NCBI GenBank assembly: GCA_038731975.1
Contig: JAVYQJ010000007.1
Span: 1-64,000 of the forward strand
Direction: 5' to 3'
DNA length: 64,000 nucleotides
Source of the DNA: Thermofilaceae archaeon
GTDB taxonomy: Archaea > Thermoproteota > Thermoprotei > Thermofilales > Thermofilaceae
This document shows positions 18,001 through 26,218 of the stretch, in pieces; the stretch's first letter is position 1; the number at the start of each line of letters is the position of its first letter. A program made the position numbers and the translations under genes. Under the pieces are notes generated by a model, which searched no databases, was not told where the DNA came from, and saw nothing but the letters and a program-made list of their open reading frames with translations.

Positions 18001-18271
18001 GAGGAAGTACAGGAGGGAGCTCAACATGCTCATCCGGGAGCTCCTCACGCTCTCGCTGAGGCTCGAGCCATTCGTGAGCCAGCTGCGCGATGAGATGCGC
18101 AAGCTCGAATCCGAAAGGGAGAAGCACAGAGTCGCTTACGAGCTGGGCGAGCTAAGCGAGGCGGAGTACAGGGCCGCTGTTGAACCGATAGAGAAGCAGC
18201 TCGACGAATACGCGAGCAGGCTGAAGATGATAGAGGAGGTAAACTCCTTCCTGGCGTCGAGGCGCAGGTAG
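15002..18271 (+). CDS. Giant ABC-type permease, FtsX/MacB-like, with extracellular and cytoplasmic coiled-coil domains
   Basis: The 1089-residue protein has a signal anchor (about 7-27) and a secreted domain to about 310. Hydrophobic segments follow at about 315-335, 345-360, 385-412 and 432-455. A second extracellular domain comes next, then the FtsX core at about 690-815 with MNAMVMLGHVEDRRRDVYTM and ATLGADPKNLFNAMIVEASI, typical of the MacB/LolE permease fold. After about 820 comes a long cytoplasmic region ending in coiled coils with YELGELSEAEYRAAVEPIEK. FtsX permeases need an ABC ATPase, but none is encoded next to it, so it must act in trans or in a modified way. Start GTG 15002 overlaps the previous stop. 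Confidence 0.82.
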   Translation: MGVRRATSYAVFALLSLLASAGVAVAAPESQLIVIVREYPSGRPLGGASLNVTLWIGGRTLTFNALTNPVGMWNIQLDLKPQEAYLVRLSVAPANFTGFSSPQPALPVRVADTMIDEIDYRAAFIPSANVTELSELRIPLQVTQSGNVSLVRCAIWIAPARFVNVSVLDPVTRRPTRVTVKPGVPLAARGYLQPYLLPIGYPVLVRADTPLAEARQLRFWVTNETRLVPWSYYAADAFLKGQLATIDDSLRQLEAIGYPTEEFRREASLLRAVAWQALIYFERGNYTTAIGALLGLVNGVNSLRGKVDNLFSYSQLAAVGVILLTLAFAHVLSALIFERRRHLFVTRLALLVALILFALYTSPTMRVAAAGLLGTLGVPMAALDYPTLVAGTLLLSFLAYSLLLLFSAVSGPVRGFWLQIALRYMKSKRLRTVLVLTAMTLVVSSVLAVSGVTIGSAVMVKSGRGSGFYGLDVEVDTIRRPTGMNLSEVEWLRALVNATAVGRMATPPPNYLGVLVMTRASEAMILTQMVAIDISFAARYFNLTAALYDGRLPRDGAAEILLPKGFSTSLSIGDSVWLFFAQPSAQGPPSPAGPVWDTPVRVVGFFDPLVLNGTLDPELRPLFGDLARVNFLVIAPFDPLARRLALSRVWLLTANATPARDAAQLIFTALPVTVHVLEGNRVTTYERTLQLSFRGQESLVLLVIAALMNAMVMLGHVEDRRRDVYTMATLGADPKNLFNAMIVEASIIGIVASYLGWLLAPVINLVPSFFTSLFGGAPIVVSPPPVESLFYAAGLGLATSVLSAYVPSRRASGLSRMGREERKVISPSELKLVGGMAIYELPVRVSVFESEALYRYLKEILPKKDILGEEVYLDGTFAISFAILPPHMRGTLVTCRLRTVKRGDSLILQLEVPEEYRSYIYLSDVIYALETKLLDYSKWRDTQFRYQILRYAPRREVLTLDALLERSSNVMARARELELKLRRLDEMKATISTSLYTEYERKYRRELNMLIRELLTLSLRLEPFVSQLRDEMRKLESEREKHRVAYELGELSEAEYRAAVEPIEKQLDEYASRLKMIEEVNSFLASRRR

Positions 18272-18273
18272 CC

Positions 18274-19422
18274 TCAAACTCTTTTAATACCTCTTTTCCG
18301 ATCCTCCACGATCTTGGAGAAAAGATCGAACACCCAGCTCGTGTCGTTCGGCCCAGGCGAAGCCTCAGGGTGGAACTGGACGCAGAGAACCCCCCTCTCT
18401 TCGTCTATGACCCCCTCGATGGTTTCATCATCGGCGTTGATGAACCAGGGCTCGAGACCGGTCTCCGCCAGCGATTCCCCCTTCACGGCGTAACCGTGGT
18501 TCTGAGAGGTCATGTAGCACCTTCCCGTCCGAAGATCAACTGCTGGCTTGTTGACCCCGCGATGCCCGTAGCGCAGCTTGAAGATTCGCGCCCCGCGAGC
18601 CAGCGAGATCACCTGGTGGCCGAGGCAGATGCCCAGCATGGGGTAGCCGTACTCGATCAGCGCTTTCGCGCACTCGATAGCTTCCCCGTAGAGCGAGGGG
18701 TTCCCGGGGCCGTTGCTGAAGACTACGCCCACAGGGTTCAGGTCCAGTACGCGCTCCGCGCTGGTCCCGTAGGGCAGCAGCGCCACATCGTAGCCTCTCG
18801 TGAGGAGCGCTCTCACGATGCTCGCCTTGACGCCACAGTCGTAGAGTGCAACCACCCCGCGCCCCCTCCCTGATTCGAGCTTCACGGGTTCCCTGACGGA
18901 AACCCTCTCGGCCAGCTTCAGCGAGCCGTAATCCGTCCCTCTGGCGAGCTTCAGGAGTTCCCCAACGCTGGGTTCCCCCTCCTCGTAGACTGCGAGAGCG
19001 CCCATCATCACGCCCCTCTCCCTGATCCTCTGCGTGATGCGCCTCGTGTCCACACCCCAGATTCCGGGGATACCCTCGTCCCTCAACCACTCGTGGATCG
19101 ACCTCCTCGAGGCCCAGTGGCTCGGTTCGAAGCAGGCCTCGTGCACGACCACCCCTTCCACCTTGATGCCCCTCGATTCGAAGTGCAGCGGGAGCCCGTA
19201 CCTGTCGGTCAGCTCGTACGGAGGTACACCGTAGTTACCGATCAAGGGGTAGGTGAAGACGAGGATCTGCCCAAGGTAGGAGGGGTCGGTCAGCGCTTCC
19301 GTGTAGCCGACCATCCCCGTCGTGAAGACCACCTCACCCACAGCCACGCTGGGTGCGCCAAAGCCGCGCCCCCTCACCACCGTCCCGTCCTCGAGGACGA
19401 GGATCGCCCTCACACCCACCAC
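18274..19422 (-). CDS. carA: Carbamoyl-phosphate synthase small subunit (glutaminase)
   Basis: This 382-residue subunit hydrolyses glutamine and passes ammonia to CarB for carbamoyl phosphate, the entry to pyrimidine and arginine synthesis. The N-terminal CPSase domain reads TGMVGYTEALTDPSYLGQIL. The class I glutaminase domain has MLGICLGHQ with nucleophile Cys about 266, and QFHPEASPGP with His about 351 and Glu about 353. Its start GTG 19422 directly adjoins the carB stop, so the two are one transcript in the order carB-carA. Length is normal for the family. Confidence 0.96.
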   Translation of the reverse strand: MVGVRAILVLEDGTVVRGRGFGAPSVAVGEVVFTTGMVGYTEALTDPSYLGQILVFTYPLIGNYGVPPYELTDRYGLPLHFESRGIKVEGVVVHEACFEPSHWASRRSIHEWLRDEGIPGIWGVDTRRITQRIRERGVMMGALAVYEEGEPSVGELLKLARGTDYGSLKLAERVSVREPVKLESGRGRGVVALYDCGVKASIVRALLTRGYDVALLPYGTSAERVLDLNPVGVVFSNGPGNPSLYGEAIECAKALIEYGYPMLGICLGHQVISLARGARIFKLRYGHRGVNKPAVDLRTGRCYMTSQNHGYAVKGESLAETGLEPWFINADDETIEGVIDEERGVLCVQFHPEASPGPNDTSWVFDLFSKIVEDRKRGIKRV

Positions 19423-22400
19423 CTACAGCGGTTCGACGCTCAACGGACCCCCGCTCCTGTAGTACTCGATGGCCTCGAGCAGATGAACAGCCAGTCTGCG
19501 GTTGAGCAGGAGCGGTACCATGTAGTCGGCTGCAGCCCTCCTGACAGAGTAGTCCTTACCATCGCCGCCGCAAGCGATGACAGCCTTGACCACCCCCCTC
19601 ATTACTAGCTCATTGACCCTTCCGTCCAGCGCAGCGGGCTCCACCACAAGCGGCTTAAACCCCAGCCTCTCCAGCCTCTCCGCAAGGTCGTCTCCATCCC
19701 CCACGATTAGGACTGTTGAGCCAGGCTCGGGGAGGGTGTTGGGCTGCGCAGCCAGCCAGGACTTCAGCAGCGCCTCCTGCAGGCTAAAACCTACGGCCGC
19801 CACCTCCCCCGTTGACCGCATCTCGACGTCGAGCACTGGGTAAGCGCCCCTCAGCCTCGACCAGGAGAACTGCGGCGTCTTCACCCCCCAGCGGAACGCG
19901 GGGGGCTCGTACACCTCACCGGGGATATCGAGCTCCCTCCCCAGGATCACGTCCGCAACGTAGTCCATCAGGTTGACACCCTTCACCTTCGAGACGAAGG
20001 GCATCGTCCGCGAGGCCCGCAGGTTGCACTCGATCACGTAGACGTCGCTGCCCTTAACGACGAACTGTATGTTGACCGGCCCTCGAGCTTTGAGGGCCCT
20101 GCAGATCTCGAGAGTGTACCTTCTCACCTTATCGAGGACGTCCTGGCTCAGCGAGAATGGCGGAATGACGAGGGTTGCATCACCCGAGTGCACGCCCGCC
20201 TCCTCGATGTGCTCGATCACAGCGCCGATCAAGACGCGGTTGCCGTCGGAGACGCAATCCACCTCAACCTCCCTCGCCTCCTCGATGAACTTGCTGACGA
20301 CGAACTTGCCCACACTACCCCTCCTCGCGACGTCGTTCAGGTAGCTCAAGAGCTCCCCCTCGCTCCGCACGACCCGCATGGCAGTGCCTGAGAGGACGAA
20401 GGAGGGCCTCACGATGACCGGGTAGCCGACTCGCCTGCAGAAGGAGATGACCTCTTCGGGGCTCCTCAGCTCAGCCCAAGGCGGCTGAGGGATGCCCAGC
20501 TCATCCAGCAGCCTGCTGAACTTCCGCCTGTCCTCCGCCCTCTCAACCGCTTCGCCGCTGGGGCCTAGGATTCTAACGCCGCACTCCTCGAGGAGGGGGG
20601 CGAGGTTGTTGGCGATCTGCCCGCCCACGCACGCTACGACGCCCATCGGGTCCTCGAACTCGTAGATGTCGAGCACCCTCTCGAGCGTGAGCTCCTCGAA
20701 GTAGAGCCTGTCAGGCACGTCCCAGTCCGTCGAGACAGTCTCGGGGTTGTAGTTCACGACGATGGTCTCCACGCCCCTCTTCCGAAGGGCCCAAACGAGC
20801 TGCACGACGCTCCAGTCGAACTCGACCGATACGCCGATCCGGAAGACCCCTGCGCCGATTACGACAACCGCCCCGCGGCCAGCGGGCTCCACGTCGTGCG
20901 CATCGCCACCGTACGTCACGTACAGGTACTTCGTCCTGGCCGGCCACTCGGCCGCGAGCGTATCGATCTGCTTCACAGCCGGTAGAATGCCGTGCCTCTT
21001 TCTGAACGCACGCACCTCCCTCTCGTCAACCCCAAGGCACGCGGCGATCTGAGCGTCCGAGAAGCCGAGCCTCTTCGCCTCCCTGATCAGCTCCACCGCC
21101 CTCTCGGTGTCACCGAGGCCTCCGAGCCTGCGCAGCTCTCTCTCCAGGTCGACGATCCTCTTCATCTTGTATATGTACCACGGATCGATACCGGTCAAGC
21201 GGGAAATCTCCTCCACCTGCAGACCGGCCTTGAGGGCTTCAGCGATCAGGAAGACCCTGTAGGGTTTCTGCTCAGCCAGCTCCCTCCTCAACTCCTCAGC
21301 GGGCCTCGGCTCCCGATCCCACGGGTTCGCGACGAGCCCCCTCGCTCCGATGTCGAGCATCCTTAGAGCCTTCTGGAGAGCCTCCTCGAAGCATCTACCG
21401 ATCGCCATGACCTCACCGATGCTCCGCATCTCGGTCCCGATGACCGGCTTCACCCCCGGGAACTTCTCGAAATCCCACCGCGGCACCTTGACAACGACGT
21501 AGTCGAGCGCCGGCTCGAAGTGCGCCGTCGTTACACCGGTCACGGTGTTCATCAACTCGGGGAGCCTGTAGCCGAGGGCCAGCTTAGCAGCTATGTACGC
21601 CAGCGGGTACCCTGTGGCCTTACTAGCTAACGCGCTGCTTCTCGACATCCTCGGGTTGGTCTCGATAACGTAGAACTCCTCCGACCTGGGATCGAGCGCG
21701 AGCTGGACGTTGCACTCCCCAACCACGCCGATCGCCCTGGCGACCGCCAGCGAAGCATCCCTCAGCGCCTGGTACTCGCGGTTCGTTAGCGTCTGGGATG
21801 GCGCGACAACGATCGAGTCGCCCGTGTGAACACCCATCGGGTCGACGTTCTCGAGGCAAGCCACAGCGACCGCGTTGTCGGCGGAGTCCCTCACCACCTC
21901 AAACTCGACTTCCTTCCACTTGTCCAGGTACTTCTCCACGAGCACCTGCTTAACAGGCGACTGGGCGAAGGCCTTCGCGATCCCCTCGCTCAGCTGCTCC
22001 CTGCTCCACGCTACGAAGGAGCCCGCCCCTCCTAGGTTGAACGCGACTCGAACCATCACCGGATAGCCTATCTCTTCAGCCGCCTCGATAGCCTCGCTCG
22101 GCGAGTAGGCGGCCCTCGAGGGTGGGACAGGTATCCCGTGCTCCACCATCGTCTTCCTGAAGAGGTTACGATCCGAAGCCCGCACAATGCTCTCCACGGG
22201 TGTGCCGAGAACCTTCACGCCGTACCTGTCCAGAACCCCCCTCCTCGCCAGCTCAACCCCGCAGTTCAGCGCTGCTTGGCCGCCGAAACCGAGCAGTATG
22301 CCATCTGGCCTCTCCCTCTCGATCACCCTCTCGACGAAATCCGGCTGAACGGGCAGCAGGTAGACCTTGTCGGCCAACTCCTTCGACGTTTGTATCGTCG

Positions 22401-22617
22401 CAACGTTCGGGTTGACGACAACAACTTCGATCCCCTCCTCCTTCAAAGCCTTGATCGCTTGGGACCCGCTGTAATCGAACTCCGCAGCCTCAGCGATCTT
22501 TATGGCCCCTGATCCCAGCAGCAGAACCTTCCTGACGTCGCCCGTAGAAGAGCGGGAAGCAGCTGTGCGGTGTAAACCCGCGCTCGAGAGAGCGCTTTCC
22601 CTTAGGGCTCGAGGCAA
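19423..22617 (-). CDS. carB: Carbamoyl-phosphate synthase large subunit
   Basis: The 1064-residue protein has two ATP-grasp halves. The first begins VLLLGSGAIKIAEAAEFDYS and contains KYLDKWKEVEFEVVRD; the second begins VVVIGAGVFRIGVSVEFDWS, with SGTAMRVVRSEGEL and EVEVDCVSDG. A short regulatory/allosteric domain closes it (GSTVLIVGDGDDLAERL). Halves 1 and 2 make carboxyphosphate and carbamoyl phosphate. Only TTG 22617 is available as a start before the conserved region, giving about 26 extra N-terminal residues without family similarity. Minus-strand TATA-like elements lie near 22651-22675. It is followed without gap by carA. Confidence 0.96.
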   Translation of the reverse strand: MPRALRESALSSAGLHRTAASRSSTGDVRKVLLLGSGAIKIAEAAEFDYSGSQAIKALKEEGIEVVVVNPNVATIQTSKELADKVYLLPVQPDFVERVIERERPDGILLGFGGQAALNCGVELARRGVLDRYGVKVLGTPVESIVRASDRNLFRKTMVEHGIPVPPSRAAYSPSEAIEAAEEIGYPVMVRVAFNLGGAGSFVAWSREQLSEGIAKAFAQSPVKQVLVEKYLDKWKEVEFEVVRDSADNAVAVACLENVDPMGVHTGDSIVVAPSQTLTNREYQALRDASLAVARAIGVVGECNVQLALDPRSEEFYVIETNPRMSRSSALASKATGYPLAYIAAKLALGYRLPELMNTVTGVTTAHFEPALDYVVVKVPRWDFEKFPGVKPVIGTEMRSIGEVMAIGRCFEEALQKALRMLDIGARGLVANPWDREPRPAEELRRELAEQKPYRVFLIAEALKAGLQVEEISRLTGIDPWYIYKMKRIVDLERELRRLGGLGDTERAVELIREAKRLGFSDAQIAACLGVDEREVRAFRKRHGILPAVKQIDTLAAEWPARTKYLYVTYGGDAHDVEPAGRGAVVVIGAGVFRIGVSVEFDWSVVQLVWALRKRGVETIVVNYNPETVSTDWDVPDRLYFEELTLERVLDIYEFEDPMGVVACVGGQIANNLAPLLEECGVRILGPSGEAVERAEDRRKFSRLLDELGIPQPPWAELRSPEEVISFCRRVGYPVIVRPSFVLSGTAMRVVRSEGELLSYLNDVARRGSVGKFVVSKFIEEAREVEVDCVSDGNRVLIGAVIEHIEEAGVHSGDATLVIPPFSLSQDVLDKVRRYTLEICRALKARGPVNIQFVVKGSDVYVIECNLRASRTMPFVSKVKGVNLMDYVADVILGRELDIPGEVYEPPAFRWGVKTPQFSWSRLRGAYPVLDVEMRSTGEVAAVGFSLQEALLKSWLAAQPNTLPEPGSTVLIVGDGDDLAERLERLGFKPLVVEPAALDGRVNELVMRGVVKAVIACGGDGKDYSVRRAAADYMVPLLLNRRLAVHLLEAIEYYRSGGPLSVEPL

Positions 22618-22682
22618 GACCCTGACCCGGGCTGGCTCTGACAGCCTAGAAAAAGCTTTTGGTTATTTTAAGCGTGGAACGC

Positions 22683-23507
22683 TCAGATTATGAAGCGCTC
22701 GAGGAACTTTCGCGCCAGGATCAAGCCCTCCTCGTAGCCGAAGTAGGGGTCCTCGTGCTCGATGCTGATCGCGTAGTCGTACTTGTGCTTCTTCAGGACG
22801 GAGAAGAAACCCGTCCAGTCGAGCTGGCCGAAGCCGGGGAGACGGTGGGGGCACCACCCCCCTACAGTGACTCCAAGCTCTTTCACGCGCTCCCAGAGAA
22901 CCATAGCGTCCTTCGCGTGCACGTGGAAGATCCTGCCGCCGAACTCGTCCGCTGCCCTCACGGGGTCGATGAGCTGGCAGATCAAGTGGCTTGGGTCGAA
23001 CTCGAGGCCCAGATTCGGCGATCCCAGCTCCTCGAAGACGGCTCGCCAGATGTCGGGCCGGTACATGATGTTGGCGGGGCAGTTCTCGATCGCCACTTTG
23101 ACCCCACAGTCCTCAGCCTTCCTCAAGATCGGGGGCCAGACCTTCTTGATCTCCTCTATGTTCCTATCCACGTCGCCGGGGTGCTTGCCCAGCCAGCCCG
23201 TAACCACGGATTTCTCCAGCTTGTAGCTCGCCTCGATGAGCTTCAGGAAGTGCTCGGAGTGAAGCTTCCGCGTCGAGGGGTCCGGGTCGATCGGGTTCCC
23301 GTAGAAGCCCAGCGCGCTGATCACAACTCCCGTCTCAGCCTCGAGCTCCCTGATCGCTCGGGGGTTCCTGATCACCTCATCGACGTCCAAGAACTTGGAG
23401 CCGGGCGGCGCGGCCACGCTGATCGAGTGAAAGCCGTGCTTCTTCGCCCACTCCAAGGTTTTCTTCAAGTCGCCCAACTGCCCGCCCGTGAAGAAGCCCA
23501 ACAGCAT
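22683..23507 (-). CDS. Sugar phosphate isomerase/epimerase, AP-endonuclease-2 (xylose-isomerase-like) TIM barrel
   Basis: The 274-residue protein has the TIM-barrel pattern of the IolE/hydroxypyruvate-isomerase group. The metal-ligand strands are visible: VKVAIENCPANI (Glu), GLEFDPSHLI (Asp, His), FHVHAKDA (His) and AISIEHEDPYF (Glu). These enzymes isomerise or epimerise keto sugars using a divalent metal. ATG 23507 is preceded by a minus-strand TATA-like box near 23536-23546. It is divergent from the RpiB-like gene at 23593, and both are probably part of the same sugar-catabolic repertoire. The substrate is not known. Confidence 0.87.
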   Translation of the reverse strand: MLLGFFTGGQLGDLKKTLEWAKKHGFHSISVAAPPGSKFLDVDEVIRNPRAIRELEAETGVVISALGFYGNPIDPDPSTRKLHSEHFLKLIEASYKLEKSVVTGWLGKHPGDVDRNIEEIKKVWPPILRKAEDCGVKVAIENCPANIMYRPDIWRAVFEELGSPNLGLEFDPSHLICQLIDPVRAADEFGGRIFHVHAKDAMVLWERVKELGVTVGGWCPHRLPGFGQLDWTGFFSVLKKHKYDYAISIEHEDPYFGYEEGLILARKFLERFII

Positions 23508-23557
23508 GGCCCTCCGCTCTGTGCGGGGGGTTAACGGTAAAAATGGTTTGTGGAGAC

Positions 23558-23567
23558 CATAAATCTT
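23558..23567 (+). promoter_or_regulatory. TATA-like promoter of RpiB-like gene
   Basis: CATAAATCTT lies about 30 bases before GTG 23593. A purine-rich GGGGGAGGGAG at 23578-23588 just before the start could act as a ribosome-binding site in a very short leader. Confidence 0.5.
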
Positions 23568-23592
23568 CTAAGCCTTCGGGGGAGGGAGTTGC

Positions 23593-24042
23593 GTGGCTAA
23601 AGTCGTTGTTGGCTCTGATGACGTGTACCCCCTGGCTAGGTTCGTAGTGGAGCTTTTGAAGGCGCGAGGCTTCGAAGTGGTGACGGTTGGCGCGCTGAGG
23701 GAGGGGAGGCTCGTCCCGTGGCCCGACGTTGGTTTCGAGGTGGGGGAGGCGGTGGCGAAGGGCGAGGCAGCTTTCGGCGTTGTCGTATGCTACACCGGCA
23801 CGGGGGTTTCGATTGCTGCTAACAAGGTGAAGGGTGTTAGAGCTGCGCTCTGCTTCGACGCTCAGACTGCGAGGGGCGCGAGGCTGTGGAACGACGCCAA
23901 CGTCCTAGCGCTGAGCGCCCGCTTGACGAGCGAGGAGGTTGCGAAAGAAATCTTGGAGGCGTGGTTGTCGGTGGAGAAGCCCGACCCCAGCGAGATCGAA
24001 AACATCAGGAGGCTGAGGGAGTACGACGAGAAGCGAGGCTAG
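23593..24042 (+). CDS. RpiB/LacA/LacB family sugar-phosphate isomerase
   Basis: This 149-residue protein matches the ribose-5-phosphate isomerase B family, which interconverts aldose and ketose phosphates. The catalytic Cys region is VVCYTGTGVSIAANKVKG (about 58-75), and the sugar-binding part is WNDANVLALSARLTSEEVA. The N-terminus KVVVGSDDVYPLARFV differs from the usual SDHAG pattern: the His-Ala-Gly there is replaced by Asp-Val-Tyr. Substrate use may therefore differ from ribose 5-phosphate. It overlaps the stop of the glycosidase gene by 4 bases. Confidence 0.85.
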   Translation: MAKVVVGSDDVYPLARFVVELLKARGFEVVTVGALREGRLVPWPDVGFEVGEAVAKGEAAFGVVVCYTGTGVSIAANKVKGVRAALCFDAQTARGARLWNDANVLALSARLTSEEVAKEILEAWLSVEKPDPSEIENIRRLREYDEKRG

Positions 24043-25364
24043 CCCTTCTCCAGCGTCAGCAGCTGCACGGAGTAGGGCTCGATAGTGCAGATGGAGCCTC
24101 TGCATTCAAGATCCTCCAAATCCCTGCGCGCGTCAATAGCTTGAACCCTCGCGACTCTGTACCCTTCAGCCGCGATCTCGTACCTGACCTGGGCTGAGCC
24201 GTAGTTCACTACGAGCAGGCGCAGCGACCCGTCCCGCTTCAGGCCCGCCATCGCGTACAGCAGCCCTCTCTCAACGACAACCGCAACCCTCACGCTGTCC
24301 TCCACCAGCTCCCTGTAGGCCAACCAGACGTAGTAGGGCTTGCCCGGCCTACCATCACTGTGGAAGAGGCCGCCCCACATCCATGCGTCACCGCGGTACA
24401 GTGTAGCGATGTCCACGGGCGCATCCTCCATGAGGATGAGAGCAGCGGCCTGGAACGCCGCCGCTTGAGAGCTCCTGAAAATCTCCCAAGGCTCGCCCTC
24501 CTGATGAGCGAAGTTCCACTCGGTCAGTACGCTTGGGAGCGCGCCGTAGCCGTGCCTCTCCATCGCGCGTCGCACCGCTCTAGCTCTCTCGGCAACTTCG
24601 ACAGGGTTCTTCGTGTAGATGTGCCACGAGACGAAGTCGATGGGAACCCCCCTCGAAGACGTGTAGGCTAGAAACCTGTCTAGGAAACCGACGTTCCACG
24701 CGATCCCCGGTCCACCGACAACGGCGTCCGGGTTTGCCTCCTTGATCGCCCTGGCGACTTTCTCGTAGAGCTCGAAGAACTCTGTTTCAGAAAGGTTCCA
24801 GAACCAATCGATATCGGGTTCGTTCCATATCTCGAACCAGATGTTTTTGTAGTTGTAACCGTTGGCCCAGCCCTTCGTGTAGTGGAGCACGATGTGCTTA
24901 GCGACTTCCGCGAGCTTATCAAAGCTCACGTGAGGTTTATTCTTAGGCGGATCGTTCCAATCATAGCCGATCCTGAGGATGAGGATGTCGGCCAGCTTGA
25001 GGGCCGCTTCCACGTGCCGGTCGAGAGCAGTGAAGTTGTAACTACGGGGGTCTCCGGGGTCCGCATCAGGGTTTGGGAAAATCGTGTCGAGCTCGTCGAC
25101 CACCCAAAGGTCGTGAAACCTGATGACCTTCACGCCCAGCTTAGCGTAGTGCGAGCTCAGGTCGAGAGTCAAAGCCCGATCCCAACCCCGGGGGCTCCAA
25201 GGGCCGCAGTTCACCCCTCTTAGATCCTTGAAACGCCCGAGCACCTGGCCCGGTTGCACCACAACCCTCTCGTTCGGCCCCTCGGAAAGCAGCTTGAAAG
25301 CACCAATAAGAGCAGCGACCCCGATCGCTACTCCGACCACCACCCACCTGAGGGGTCTGGCCAT
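24039..25364 (-). CDS. Membrane-anchored GH39/GH5-like glycosidase (clan GH-A)
   Basis: Starting at ATG 25364, the 441-residue protein begins with an uncleaved signal anchor (WVVVGVAIGVAALIGAF, about 6-22), so the enzyme faces outside. The TIM-barrel part shows WFEIWNEPDIDWFW, where NEP carries the acid/base Glu of clan GH-A, and SVLTEWNFAHQ, where the Glu is the likely nucleophile. This pattern suits GH39 beta-xylosidases and relatives. The C-terminal part forms a beta-sandwich. The upstream alternative start at 25382 lies closer to the TATA box shared with surE. It likely trims xylan-like or other plant sugars at the cell surface. Confidence 0.82.
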   Translation of the reverse strand: MARPLRWVVVGVAIGVAALIGAFKLLSEGPNERVVVQPGQVLGRFKDLRGVNCGPWSPRGWDRALTLDLSSHYAKLGVKVIRFHDLWVVDELDTIFPNPDADPGDPRSYNFTALDRHVEAALKLADILILRIGYDWNDPPKNKPHVSFDKLAEVAKHIVLHYTKGWANGYNYKNIWFEIWNEPDIDWFWNLSETEFFELYEKVARAIKEANPDAVVGGPGIAWNVGFLDRFLAYTSSRGVPIDFVSWHIYTKNPVEVAERARAVRRAMERHGYGALPSVLTEWNFAHQEGEPWEIFRSSQAAAFQAAALILMEDAPVDIATLYRGDAWMWGGLFHSDGRPGKPYYVWLAYRELVEDSVRVAVVVERGLLYAMAGLKRDGSLRLLVVNYGSAQVRYEIAAEGYRVARVQAIDARRDLEDLECRGSICTIEPYSVQLLTLEKG

Positions 25365-25384
25365 CGAATCCGGATGTAGCAAGT

Positions 25385-25393
25385 GATAAAAAG
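25385..25393. promoter_or_regulatory. One TATA box serving two divergent leaderless genes
   Basis: GATAAAAAG, centred at 25389, lies 25 bases from the glycosidase ATG (25364, minus) and 26 bases from the surE ATG (25415, plus). No second A/T-rich box exists in the 50 bases between the two starts. Both transcripts would start on their initiation codons. Confidence 0.6.
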
Positions 25394-25414
25394 CAATGAG
25401 GTACGATGCCTGCC

Positions 25415-26203
25415 ATGCGAATCGTAGTGACGAACGACGACGGTTTGAGGAGCCCGGGGCTCCGCCTGCTGTACGAGGCTGTGAGAGAGCTGGGGGAGGC
25501 GATCATCGTAGCGCCCCTGGAGCAGGCTTCAGCTCGGGGAGGTATGCTTACGCTCGACGAGCCGATCCGAGTGTACGAGGTCGACCTCGGCTACGCGAAG
25601 GCCTTCGGTATCACGGGATCGCCGAGAGACGTTGTACACGTGGCTCGAGAGGTGTTCGGGGGCGCTGACCTCCTCGTCTCGGGGGTTAACGTGGGCGAGA
25701 ACACGAGCGTTCAGAACATACTCGTTTCGGGCACCGTCGGTGCTGCATTCGAAGCCGCTCTCTTCGGCATCGCCGGCATCGCGTACTCCGCGGATGTTGA
25801 GAAAGCTGAAACATTCCTCGATACGGGTTACGCCGAGTTCGTAAAGACGGTCTGCGGGGAGATTGCGAGGTACGTGGTCGAGAGGGGGATGCCGAAGGGG
25901 GTTGACGTGCTTAACGTCAACTTGCCGCGAAGGCCCTCGAGGATCGTTAAGGTTGCTCCGCCCGCTAGGCTGCGCTGGATCGAGAGGCTCGATAAGCGCC
26001 TTGACCCGCGCGGCAAGCCCTACTACTGGCTGTACGGGGAGGCCGCGCAACCGGAACCGGGGACGGACTCGTACGTAGTGTTCGTTGAGGGTGGGATCTC
26101 CATCACACCTCTGGCCTTGAGCCTCCGCGGCGTCGATGCGTCGCTGCTCGACGAGCTGATCCAGGCTTTGCGATCTGCGATAGAAAAAAGCCTAAAACCC
26201 TAG
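25415..26203 (+). CDS. surE: 5'/3'-nucleotidase SurE
   Basis: From ATG 25415 the 262-residue product begins MRIVVTNDDGLRSPGLR, the classic SurE start with the metal-binding N-D-D. It continues with SGVNVGENTSVQNILVSGTV (metal-binding Asn region) and LNVNLPRRP. SurE is a metal-dependent phosphatase acting on nucleoside monophosphates. An upstream in-frame ATG (25406) would add three residues, but family length and TATA spacing favour 25415. The next gene begins 15 bases after its stop. Confidence 0.95.
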   Translation: MRIVVTNDDGLRSPGLRLLYEAVRELGEAIIVAPLEQASARGGMLTLDEPIRVYEVDLGYAKAFGITGSPRDVVHVAREVFGGADLLVSGVNVGENTSVQNILVSGTVGAAFEAALFGIAGIAYSADVEKAETFLDTGYAEFVKTVCGEIARYVVERGMPKGVDVLNVNLPRRPSRIVKVAPPARLRWIERLDKRLDPRGKPYYWLYGEAAQPEPGTDSYVVFVEGGISITPLALSLRGVDASLLDELIQALRSAIEKSLKP

Positions 26204-26218
26204 CATTACGATGCGCGC

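Noticed and set aside
22659-23534. 291-codon plus-strand ORF opposite the sugar isomerase gene
   Set aside because: Mirror of codon bias in the real gene; composition untypical of proteins.
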